From Actinomycetes bacterium (GTDB lineage: Bacteria > Actinomycetota > Actinomycetes > Actinomycetales > Cellulomonadaceae), in contig JAJYTJ010000154.1 in the NCBI GenBank assembly GCA_021793115.1, forward strand, positions 1 to 8,769: a stretch of DNA of 8,769 nt, in the 5' to 3' direction. The translations under genes were made by a program, and so were the position numbers. The notes beneath the pieces are model-generated. The model ran no database searches, was not told where the DNA came from, and saw only the letters and a program-made list of their open reading frames with translations. This document shows positions 1-6,299 of the stretch, one piece after another (positions within the stretch are counted from its first letter, which is position 1; each line of letters opens with the position of its first letter).

Positions 1-1
1 C

Positions 2-1546
2 GGGCACCGCGGCTCCGCATTCAACACCGCGTTCAACGAGGCGCACATCGTCGCGATCACGGCGGCGATCGTCGAGTACCGCCGGGCTCAGGGCACCGAC
101 GGGCCGCTGTTCATCGGCCGCGACACGCACGGCCTGTCCGAGCCGGCCTGGCGCTCGGCGCTCGAGGTGCTCGCCGCGGCCGGCGTCGAGGTGCGCGTCG
201 ACGCCCGCAGCTCCTGGACGCCGACCCCCGCCGTGTCGCACGCGATCCTCACCCACAACGGCGCCGGCACGTCGCAGGGCGTGCGGACGCAGGGGCCGGG
301 CCTGGCCGACGGCATCGTCGTCACCCCGAGCCACAACCCGCCGCGCGACGGCGGCTTCAAGTACAACCCGCCGCACGGCGGACCCGCCGACACGGACGCC
401 ACGAGCTGGATCGCCCGGCGCGCGAACGAGCTCCTCTCCGGCGGCTGGCGGCAGGTCCCGCGCGTCAGCCTGGAGCAGGCGCTGGCGGCGGGCACGACGA
501 GGAAGCACGACTACCTCTCGGCCTACGTGGCGGACCTCGAGCACGTCATCGACATCCCCGCCATCCGCGCCGCGGGCGTGCGCATCGGCGCCGACCCGCT
601 GGGCGGCGCGTCGGTCGAGTACTGGGCCGAGATCGGCGAGTACTACGACCTCGACCTCACCGTGGTGAACCCGACGGTCGACCCGCGATGGGCGTTCATG
701 ACGCTCGACTGGGACGGCAAGATCCGGATGGACTGCTCGTCGCCCTACGCCATGGCCTCCCTGGTCACGCGCATGAGCGGCGACGCCCCCTTCGACATCG
801 CCACGGGCAACGACGCCGACTCCGACCGGCACGGGATCGTCACGCCGGACGCCGGGCTCATGAACCCCAACCACTACCTCGCCGCGGCGATCTCCTACCT
901 CTACGGCGCCGCCCGCCCCGGCTGGCAGCCCGGGACCGCGATCGGCAAGACGCTGGTCTCGTCGTCGCTCGTCGACCGCGTGGCCGGCAAGCTCGGCCGC
1001 CGCCTGCTCGAGGTGCCGGTCGGCTTCAAGTGGTTCGTCCCCGGCCTCGTCGACGGGTCCGTCGGGTTCGGCGGCGAGGAGTCCGCGGGCGCCTCGTTCC
1101 TGCGCCGCGACGGCTCGGTGTGGACCACCGACAAGGACGGCATCATCGCCGCGCTGCTCGCCTCCGAGATCCTCGCCACCACCGGCACCAGCCCGTCGCA
1201 GATCCACGCCGGCCTCGTCGCGGAGTTCGGGCAGTCCTGGTACGCGCGCGTCGACGCCGCGGCCACGCGCCAGGAGAAGGCAACGCTCGCCGCGCTGTCG
1301 CCGTCGCAGGTCACGGCCACCACCCTCGCCGGCCAGGAGATCACCGCACGCCTCACCGAGGCGCCAGGCAACGGCGCGAAGATCGGCGGCCTCAAGGTCA
1401 CGACGAAGGACGCCTGGTTCGCCGCGCGGCCCTCCGGGACCGAGGACGTCTACAAGATCTACGCCGAGTCGTTCGTCTCGCCCGAGCACCTCGCGCAGGT
1501 GCAGGACGAGGCGAAGCAGGTGGTCGCGGCGGCGCTCGCCCGGTAG
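2..1546 (+). CDS. pgm: Phosphoglucomutase (alpha-D-glucose-1,6-bisphosphate-dependent), 5'-truncated by window edge
   Basis: Cytoplasmic enzyme that interconverts glucose 1-phosphate and glucose 6-phosphate, linking glycogen and nucleotide-sugar synthesis to glycolysis. The frame is open from base 2 and already reads [16 protein letters not shown], the conserved N-terminal motif, so the ATG at 167 is internal. Visible landmarks, numbered in the 514-residue fragment: the phosphoserine loop TPSHNPP with catalytic Ser110 (Ser146 in E. coli Pgm as I recall it, so about 36 codons are missing upstream); the metal loop NDADSDRHG with Asp271, Asp273 and Asp275; the sugar-specificity loop GGEESAG with Glu359-Glu360; and the phosphate-binding loop RPSGTED starting at Arg476. 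Long stretches such as [13 protein letters not shown] and [16 protein letters not shown] closely match the E. coli-type enzyme rather than the ManB/GlmM branch. All catalytic loops are intact, so the gene looks functional. It ends with TAG 57 bp before an MFS gene on the same strand. Confidence 0.97.
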   Translation, partial: GHRGSAFNTAFNEAHIVAITAAIVEYRRAQGTDGPLFIGRDTHGLSEPAWRSALEVLAAAGVEVRVDARSSWTPTPAVSHAILTHNGAGTSQGVRTQGPGLADGIVVTPSHNPPRDGGFKYNPPHGGPADTDATSWIARRANELLSGGWRQVPRVSLEQALAAGTTRKHDYLSAYVADLEHVIDIPAIRAAGVRIGADPLGGASVEYWAEIGEYYDLDLTVVNPTVDPRWAFMTLDWDGKIRMDCSSPYAMASLVTRMSGDAPFDIATGNDADSDRHGIVTPDAGLMNPNHYLAAAISYLYGAARPGWQPGTAIGKTLVSSSLVDRVAGKLGRRLLEVPVGFKWFVPGLVDGSVGFGGEESAGASFLRRDGSVWTTDKDGIIAALLASEILATTGTSPSQIHAGLVAEFGQSWYARVDAAATRQEKATLAALSPSQVTATTLAGQEITARLTEAPGNGAKIGGLKVTTKDAWFAARPSGTEDVYKIYAESFVSPEHLAQVQDEAKQVVAAALAR

Positions 1547-1560
1547 CCCGGCGGCCCGGG
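1547..1560 (+). terminator. Weak GC hairpin directly after pgm
   Basis: Immediately after the pgm stop, CCCGG (1547-1551) can pair with CCGGG (1556-1560) across a four-base CGGC loop. The stem is only 5 bp and no T-tract follows, so it may be chance in GC-rich DNA. If real, it would separate pgm from the MFS gene that starts at 1604. Confidence 0.2.
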
Positions 1561-1591
1561 AAAGGACTCGGACGACGTCGGTGGGCGATGG

Positions 1592-1597
1592 GACACT
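1592..1597 (+). promoter_or_regulatory. Candidate -10 box of a leaderless MFS gene
   Basis: GACACT lies exactly six bases before the ATG at 1604, and no convincing Shine-Dalgarno sequence precedes that ATG. A TCGGAC at 1568-1573, 18 bp upstream, could serve as a poor -35. The geometry fits transcription starting at or next to the start codon, which is common in actinobacteria. The box lacks the usual first T, so confidence is low. Confidence 0.3.
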
Positions 1598-1603
1598 GAC
1601 GGC

Positions 1604-2842
1604 ATGCTCCGGCCGTACCGCGACCTCTTCGCGCGCCCGGGTGCCCTCGCGTTCAGCGCCGCGGGGCTGATCGCGCGGGTACCGATGGCGACGGTCGGCA
1701 TCGCGATCGTCCTCGTCGTGAGCGCGCGCTACGGCTCGTACGGCCTGGCCGGGCGCGTGTCCGCGGCGATGGTGGTCACCGTCGCCGCGACCGGCCCCTG
1801 GATCGCGCGGCTCGTGGACCGCTGGGGGCAGGGGCGTGTGCTCCGGCCGGCCCTCGCCACCAGCTGCGCCGGCCTCGTCGTGCTCGCGGTCGCCACGTCC
1901 GCGCACGCGCACACCGCCTGGCTGTACGCCGGTGCGGTGCTCGCCGGGTGCGGCGGCAACGTGGGCGCGCTCGTGCGCACCCGCTGGTCGCACGCGCTCG
2001 CGGACCGGCCGCGGCTCGTGCACACGGCCTTCTCGCTGGAGTCGGCGCTCGACGAGCTCGTCTTCGTCGTCGGGCCGGCGCTCGCCACGGTCCTGTCCAC
2101 GGGCGGCGTGCCGCAGCTCGGGTTCCTCGTGCCGTGCGCGGCGGTGGTCGTCGGCGGCGCGTGGTTCGTCGCGCAGCGCGCCACCGAACCCCCGGTCACG
2201 CCGCGCGCCGCGGGCCGCGCGGACCGCGGCGTGCTGCGCCTGCCCGGCGTGGCCCTGCTGCTCGTCGCGTTCGTCGGGACGGGCGTGATCTTCGGCGCGA
2301 CCGACGTCTCCACCGTCGCGTTCGCCACCGAGCAGGGACACAAGGCCGCGGCGGGCGCGGTGCTCGGGGTGTTCGCCGCCGGGTCGATGACCTCCGGCGT
2401 CCTCTACGGGGCGCGCCACTGGCGGGCGCGCCAGTCGCGGCGGTTCGCCACGGCGATCGTGCTGCTCGCGCTCGGCGTGTGCCTCTTCCTCCTGGTGCGC
2501 AGCCTGCCCGCGCTGGCGGCGACGATGTTCGTCGTCGGCTTCGCGATCTCCCCGTCGATCATCGCGGGGAACGGGCTCATGCAGGAGCTGATCCCCGCCG
2601 CGCGGCTCACGGAGGGGCTGACGTGGATCGGCACCGCGATCACGTTCGGCGCGTCGATCGGCTCGGCGGCCGCGGGGGCGCGGATCGACGCCGCCGGCTC
2701 CCACGGCGGCTACCAGCTCATCGTCGCGGTCGCGCTCGTGGTGGTGGCCGTGGTGGTGCTCGCCTACCGGCGGCTGCGCCGCGCCGGCGGCGGACCTGCC
2801 GCCCCCGACGCCGTGCTGGGCGCGGCGGCCCTGGAGGCGTGA
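1604..2842 (+). CDS. MFS transporter, 12 TM (MFS_1 type)
   Basis: A 412-residue integral membrane protein with roughly twelve hydrophobic segments, the usual size of a major facilitator carrier. The loop after TM2 holds a motif-A variant, GPWIARLVDRWGQGR (about residues 64-78, with the Asp72-Arg73 pair), typical of proton-coupled drug or sugar efflux carriers. A second recognisable stretch is SLESALDELVFVVGPALATVL in the middle of the N-terminal half, common in actinobacterial MFS proteins of unknown substrate. A polar loop around residues 195-212 separates the two six-helix bundles. The C-terminus is a short Ala/Pro-rich tail. The ATG at 1604 is preceded by a -10-like GACACT rather than by a ribosome site. 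Export is more likely than uptake, but the substrate cannot be read from the sequence. The 57-bp gap to pgm leaves co-transcription open, and no functional link is evident. Confidence 0.9.
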   Translation: MLRPYRDLFARPGALAFSAAGLIARVPMATVGIAIVLVVSARYGSYGLAGRVSAAMVVTVAATGPWIARLVDRWGQGRVLRPALATSCAGLVVLAVATSAHAHTAWLYAGAVLAGCGGNVGALVRTRWSHALADRPRLVHTAFSLESALDELVFVVGPALATVLSTGGVPQLGFLVPCAAVVVGGAWFVAQRATEPPVTPRAAGRADRGVLRLPGVALLLVAFVGTGVIFGATDVSTVAFATEQGHKAAAGAVLGVFAAGSMTSGVLYGARHWRARQSRRFATAIVLLALGVCLFLLVRSLPALAATMFVVGFAISPSIIAGNGLMQELIPAARLTEGLTWIGTAITFGASIGSAAAGARIDAAGSHGGYQLIVAVALVVVAVVVLAYRRLRRAGGGPAAPDAVLGAAALEA

Positions 2843-2938
2843 CCGGAGCGCTCGCCGCCGCCACGGCTGGGGTCGGGTGGTACGGCCCGGCGTCGAGCGC
2901 TCAGGCCGGGGACGGGCGATCCGACCGGGGATCGACCG
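2843..2938. other. Convergent intergenic region with palindromes
   Basis: The gap between the two convergent MFS genes has the 8-bp palindrome GAGCGCTC twice (2846-2853 and 2895-2902). It also contains a near copy of the 3' end of the downstream minus-strand gene: ACGGCTGGGGTCG at 2863-2875 resembles 2941-2954, with one G fewer. No gene is apparent. Confidence 0.5.
2917..2934. terminator. Candidate bidirectional hairpin between convergent MFS genes
   Basis: CGATCC (2917-2922) and GGATCG (2929-2934) form a perfect 6-bp stem around a GACCGG loop. It lies four bases beyond the stop of the minus-strand MFS gene, where its terminator is expected, and would also face transcripts from the plus-strand MFS gene. 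There is no U-tract on either strand, as is usual for actinobacterial terminators, so the assignment rests on position and stem only. Confidence 0.35.
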
Positions 2939-4216
2939 CTACGGCTGGGGGTCGAGCGCGTCGTAGCGCCAGAACCGGCGCTGCGTGCGCACGACGAGCC
3001 ACAGCACGACCACGCACAACGCCCCGCCCACCACGGCGGCGCGCGCCTCGCCGAGGCGCGACGACAGCGTGCCGATCCACAGGTCGCCCAGCCGTGGCCC
3101 GCCCACCACGACGACCGTGAACACCCCCTGCAGCCGCCCGCGCATCTCGTCGGGCGCGGCGGTCTGCAGGATCGTCTGGCGGAACACCGCGCTCACGGTG
3201 TCGCTCGCGCCGGCGAGGGCGAGCACCACGAGCGCGACGGCGAGCGCCGGCCACAGCACGTGCGCGGGCGAGGTGCGCCCCGCCACCAGCAGCACCAGGC
3301 CGAAGGCGAGGATCGCGAGCCCCCACCCGGTGATGGCCCACACGATCACCTGTCCCTGCCACCGCGCCCGCGTCAGGCCGCCGGACAGCAGGCCCGCGAC
3401 GATCCCGCCGACGGCGATCGCCGCGGTGAGGGCGCCGGTGGTCGTGGCGCCGCCGCCGAGGTAGAGCACGCCGACCGCGGGGAAGATCACGCGGGGCATC
3501 GCCATGATCATCGCGACGAGGTCGACGACGAACGTGGTGCGCACGCTGGGCCGCGTGCCCAGGTAGCGCAGGCCGTCGAGCACCGAGCGCAGGCCCGCGG
3601 TCGAGGTCATCGCCCGCTCCGGCGGGATGCGCGGCAGGCGCCACAACGCCGCCAGCGCGAACGTGAAGAGCGCGGCGTCGAGACCGTACGCGGCGGGGTA
3701 GCCGACCGTCGCCACGAGCACGGCGCCGAGCATCGGCCCGCCCGTGAGGGCGATGTTGAAGGCGAGGGTCTGCAGCGCGTTGGCCGCCGGCAGGAGGTGC
3801 GGCTCGAGCAGCCGCGGGTAGATCGCCGACCGCGCCGGGCTGTTCACCGCCCCGGCGCCCGACTGGACCGCGACGAGCACGAAGAGCAGCCACACCGAGC
3901 GGTTGTGGCCCAGCGCCTGCGCGAGCAGGCCGAGCGTGGCACCCCAGCTCACCAGCGCGGAGACGAGCGCCACCGTCCGCCGGTCGTAGTGGTCGACGAT
4001 CGAGCCGCCGTACAGGCCGAAGACGACGAGCGGCACGAGCGCGACGACGCCGAGCAGGCCGACCTGGAAGGTCGCGTGCGTGAGGCCGTACACCTGCAGC
4101 CCGACGGCGACGACGGTGAGCTGGCCCCCGATGTTGGCGACCGCGAGCCCCGACCAGAGCCGCCGGAACGGCGCGCTGACGCGCAGCGGCGTCGTGTCGA
4201 TGAGCAGCGAGGGCAC
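2939..4216 (-). CDS. MFS transporter, EntS/MFS_3-like
   Basis: A 425-residue polytopic membrane protein with about twelve TM segments. It resembles the MFS_3 (EntS-like) group: a short cytoplasmic N-terminus with the TTPLRVSAPFRRLWSGLAVANIG pattern (first part residues 8-20), then the motif-A variant GGSIVDHYDRR (residues 70-80) in the TM2-TM3 loop, then ARSAIYPRLLEPHLLPAANAL in the centre of the N-terminal half and PDEMRGRLQGVF in the C-terminal half. The last two are hallmark stretches of this group. Characterised members include the enterobactin exporter EntS and macrolide efflux proteins, so export of a siderophore, antibiotic or metabolite is the family expectation; the substrate is unknown here. 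The start is GTG at 4216, six bases downstream of TAGGCT with no clear Shine-Dalgarno sequence, which suggests a leaderless message. It is divergent from the ferritin-VIT gene and convergent with the other MFS gene, with which it shares only the fold. Confidence 0.92.
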   Translation of the reverse strand: MPSLLIDTTPLRVSAPFRRLWSGLAVANIGGQLTVVAVGLQVYGLTHATFQVGLLGVVALVPLVVFGLYGGSIVDHYDRRTVALVSALVSWGATLGLLAQALGHNRSVWLLFVLVAVQSGAGAVNSPARSAIYPRLLEPHLLPAANALQTLAFNIALTGGPMLGAVLVATVGYPAAYGLDAALFTFALAALWRLPRIPPERAMTSTAGLRSVLDGLRYLGTRPSVRTTFVVDLVAMIMAMPRVIFPAVGVLYLGGGATTTGALTAAIAVGGIVAGLLSGGLTRARWQGQVIVWAITGWGLAILAFGLVLLVAGRTSPAHVLWPALAVALVVLALAGASDTVSAVFRQTILQTAAPDEMRGRLQGVFTVVVVGGPRLGDLWIGTLSSRLGEARAAVVGGALCVVVLWLVVRTQRRFWRYDALDPQP

Positions 4217-4382
4217 GGCGGGAGCCTACGGGCGGCCGGACGGCGAGCGGGGGGGCGGCTCTCGGCGCCGCCGGTGCGCGTCCGGCGACGCCGTGCCCGC
4301 GCTGTGGGGACCGGCCACGATCCGGGCGCGCGAGCGCACGTGTTCGGCTGCACGGAACCGCGCAGCGAGGTGACCTGCGCAC
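4217..4382. promoter_or_regulatory. Divergent promoter region, MFS / ferritin-VIT
   Basis: These 166 bp separate the divergent starts. On the minus strand TAGGCT (4223-4228) is a good -10 box six bases from the GTG start. On the plus strand a Shine-Dalgarno-like GAGGTGA (4367-4373) sits nine bases before ATG 4383. A GTTC-N9-GAAC inverted repeat lies around 4342-4358. I looked for an IdeR/DtxR-type iron box, which would suit an iron exporter, and saw no match. Confidence 0.4.
4223..4228 (-). promoter_or_regulatory. -10 box (TAGGCT) of MFS_3-like gene
   Basis: Read on the minus strand, TAGGCT is followed by CCCGCC and then the GTG start codon. TANNNT with a six-base gap to the start places the transcription start at the GTG, as for a leaderless mRNA. 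No good -35 is seen 17-18 bp upstream. Confidence 0.45.
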
Positions 4383-5591
4383 ATGCGTCTGTCACGATCG
4401 ACGGCGATGACCGAGAACCTGCCCCCCACCCCCGAGCGGCGGGCGGCGCCGACCGCCGCGCAGCTGCGTCGCTGGCGCCGCAACCTGGCGGACGAGCGGG
4501 CCGAGGCCGCGGTCTACCGCGACCTGGCGTCCCGGCGCAGCGGCGAGGAGCGGGAGATCCTGCTCGCGCTCGCCGAGGCCGAGCGGCGGCACGAGGCGCA
4601 CTGGCTGGAGCTGCTCGGCGACCAGGCCGGCCCCCCGCGCCGTGGGGACCGGCGCAACCGCGTGCTCGGCCTGCTGGCCCGGCGGTACGGCTCGGTGTTC
4701 ACGCTCGCGCTCGCCCAGCGCGCGGAGGCCCGCTCGACGTACGGCGACGACCGCGACGCCACCCCGCGGATGGCGGCCGACGAGCGGATCCACGAGGAGG
4801 TGGTGCGCGGCCTGGCGCGCCGCGGCCGCAACCGCATCTCCGGCCGGTTCCGCGCGGGCGTGTTCGGCGCCAACGACGGCCTGGTGAGCAACCTGGCGCT
4901 CGTGCTGGGCATCGGCGCGTCCGGGGTGCCCACCCACACCGTGCTGCTGTCCGGCCTCGCGGGGCTGCTCGCGGGCGCGATGTCCATGGGCGCGGGCGAG
5001 TACGTCTCGGTGCGCTCGCAGCGCGAGCTGCTCGAGGCCGGCCGTCCCGACCCGCGCGCCGGCGAGGCGCTGCCCGACCTCGACGTCGACGCCAACGAGC
5101 TCGCGCTCGTCTACCGCGCCCGTGGCCTGGACCCCGAGGCGGCCAAGGCCCGCGCCGACACCGTGCTCTCCTCGCTCGAGCGGTACCAGGCGGCCCGCGC
5201 GGTCGGGCCGTCGCTGCTGCGCAGCTCCACGCCGCTCCCGGGCGACGCGGGTCCGGGAATGCCAGACCCCGCCGCGCCGCCGGTCGCCGCGCCCGCGGAC
5301 GAGCACGAGGCGATCGGCACCGCGTGGGGGGCCGCGGGGACGAGCTTCTGCTTCTTCGCGTCCGGCGCCCTCGTGCCGGTGCTGCCCTACCTGGCCGGCG
5401 CCACCGGGTGGACCGCCGTCGCGTGGGCCGCGGGCCTCGTCGGCGTCGCGCTGCTCGGCACGGGCGCCGTGGTCGGCGTGCTCTCCGGCGCCTCGCCCGG
5501 CCGCCGTGCCCTGCGCCAGCTGGCGATCGGCTACGGCGCCGCAGCGGTGACGTACGGGCTCGGCCTGCTCTTCCAGACGACCGTCGGCTGA
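4383..5591 (+). CDS. Ferritin-like domain / VIT1 (CCC1) fusion membrane protein, MbfA-like
   Basis: Likely iron (or manganese) transporter with a cytoplasmic ferritin-like sensor or oxidase domain. Residues 28-145 look like a four-helix rubrerythrin/ferritin module with diiron ligands visible: Glu38 or Glu41 in helix 1, Glu67-x-x-His70 in helix 2, Glu115 in helix 3 and Glu134-x-x-His137 in helix 4. From residue 151 a VIT1/CCC1 domain follows: GVFGANDGLVSNLALVLGIG as TM1, GLAGLLAGAMSMGAGEYVSV as TM2, a cytoplasmic loop (210-310), then three C-terminal TM segments beginning at GTSFCFFASGALVPVLPYL. In Agrobacterium and Bradyrhizobium this architecture is MbfA, an inner-membrane iron exporter; the same role here is inference. 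The loop holds a Pro/Ala-rich stretch (about 275-310) that looks inserted. The start at 4383 has a good GAGGTGA site at nine bases. The ATG at 4407 is an alternative, with a -10-like CACGAT at 4393-4398 that would make it leaderless. Confidence 0.9.
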   Translation: MRLSRSTAMTENLPPTPERRAAPTAAQLRRWRRNLADERAEAAVYRDLASRRSGEEREILLALAEAERRHEAHWLELLGDQAGPPRRGDRRNRVLGLLARRYGSVFTLALAQRAEARSTYGDDRDATPRMAADERIHEEVVRGLARRGRNRISGRFRAGVFGANDGLVSNLALVLGIGASGVPTHTVLLSGLAGLLAGAMSMGAGEYVSVRSQRELLEAGRPDPRAGEALPDLDVDANELALVYRARGLDPEAAKARADTVLSSLERYQAARAVGPSLLRSSTPLPGDAGPGMPDPAAPPVAAPADEHEAIGTAWGAAGTSFCFFASGALVPVLPYLAGATGWTAVAWAAGLVGVALLGTGAVVGVLSGASPGRRALRQLAIGYGAAAVTYGLGLLFQTTVG

Positions 5592-5726
5592 CGCTGCACG
5601 CCCGCCCGGGCGCACCGGCGCGGAGCCGGGCCGCCGGGACGACTCGATCAGCGGGTGGCCGCCGCCGGGACGACTCGATCAGCGGGTGGTCGTGGCCGGG
5701 ACGGCCGACGGCCGGGCGCGGACGTG
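5592..5726. other. Convergent intergenic region carrying tandem repeats
   Basis: The gap between the stops of the ferritin-VIT gene and the flavodoxin-like gene. It is filled mostly by the repeat array listed separately. No credible coding sequence is seen; frames open through it on either strand give only Arg/Ala/Pro-rich translations. Confidence 0.5.
5630..5702. repeat. Tandem direct repeat, 29-bp identical units, 31-bp period
   Basis: Bases 5630-5658 and 5661-5689 are identical over 29 bp, separated by two bases (CC), giving a 31-bp period. A third, decayed unit keeps CCGGGAC at 5696-5702, in exact phase with 5634-5640 and 5665-5671. The core reads GACTCGATCAGCGGGTGG on the plus strand, or CCACCCGCTGATCGAGTC on the minus strand. 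In the first unit GGCCGCC (5629-5635) can pair with GGTGGCC (5654-5660), one G-T pair included, over an 18-base loop. The array lies between two convergent stops, so it may act as a bidirectional terminator or be a fragment of a dispersed intergenic element. Confidence 0.85.
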
Positions 5727-6239
5727 TCAGCGGGCGGACGGGGGCGCGGCGACGAGCGAAGCACCCCACGCACGGGCGCGCTCCAGCTCGCCGTCGACGA
5801 GCACGGGCTGCGCGCCACGCACGTGGAAGTCGGCGGCGGGCGCGACGAGCCGCCCGCCGAGCCGGCGCAACCGCAGCGCGATGGCGCGGGCCGCCGACCC
5901 CGAGAGGGGGCTGTCGAGCTTGGTGCAGAACGCCGCGACGGGCAGCCCCGCCGGCAGCGTCAGCGTCGCGAGCCACTCGCGCACGCCGGTCTGCGAGAGG
6001 GGCCGGCCGTACGTGCCGGCATCGCGGCGGGTGCCCGGCCGGCTCATCGAGAACGCGTGCGTCGGGCCGCCGACGACGAGCAGCGTGGTCCCGTCCGGCA
6101 GCGCCGGGGACGCGCCCGCGACGAGCTCGCCCACCTCGGCCAGCGCCACCTCGCCCGCGGCCCCGCAGCCCTCCGCGATCGCCCGCGCCACGTCCCGCGT
6201 GCTGCCGTACATCGTCTCGTAGACGACGACCGTGGTCAT
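5727..6239 (-). CDS. Flavodoxin-like (FMN-binding) protein
   Basis: A 170-residue soluble protein with the flavodoxin fold. It opens with MTTVVVYETMYGSTRDVARAI, in which ETMYGSTR (residues 8-15) is the FMN phosphate-binding loop. LLVVGGPTHAFSMSRPGTR (about 53-71) is the second FMN loop, and VAAFCTKL (101-108) a later strand and loop. These match small actinobacterial flavodoxin-family proteins thought to carry electrons or act as quinone- or protoporphyrinogen-type reductases; the partner is unknown. Cys105 sits where I expect an Asp in relatives, which may be a lineage difference. The start at 6239 is chosen because AGAGGAG lies nine bases upstream on the minus strand and the flavodoxin fold begins at once; the frame extends further upstream without homology. 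It follows the Gfo/Idh-like gene by 60 bp on the same strand, so the two are probably co-transcribed. Confidence 0.88.
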   Translation of the reverse strand: MTTVVVYETMYGSTRDVARAIAEGCGAAGEVALAEVGELVAGASPALPDGTTLLVVGGPTHAFSMSRPGTRRDAGTYGRPLSQTGVREWLATLTLPAGLPVAAFCTKLDSPLSGSAARAIALRLRRLGGRLVAPAADFHVRGAQPVLVDGELERARAWGASLVAAPPSAR

Positions 6240-6299
6240 GGGCTCAGACTCCTCTGACCAGGGCGGCGATGCCAAGGGACCGGTGGCCGTCGCGCCCGC

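Noticed and set aside
167..1546. pgm starting at the GTG at 167
   Set aside because: Conserved phosphoglucomutase sequence ([15 protein letters not shown]) continues in frame back to base 2, so the true start lies before the window.
1604..4216. The two MFS genes as the subunits of one transporter or a tandem duplication
   Set aside because: They are convergent, share no specific motifs beyond the fold, and belong to different MFS groups.
5630..5702. CRISPR array
   Set aside because: The two identical units are separated by only 2 bp, so there are no spacers, and no cas gene is near.
6240..6275. Upstream start of the flavodoxin-like gene at 6275
   Set aside because: The added residues do not fit the flavodoxin fold and cover the AGAGGAG ribosome site of the ATG at 6239.
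6262..6295. Imperfect hairpin between the oxidoreductase and flavodoxin genes
   Set aside because: Pairing of GGCGGCGATGCC with the region before 6295 needs two bulges and a large loop; too weak to call a terminator in GC-rich DNA.
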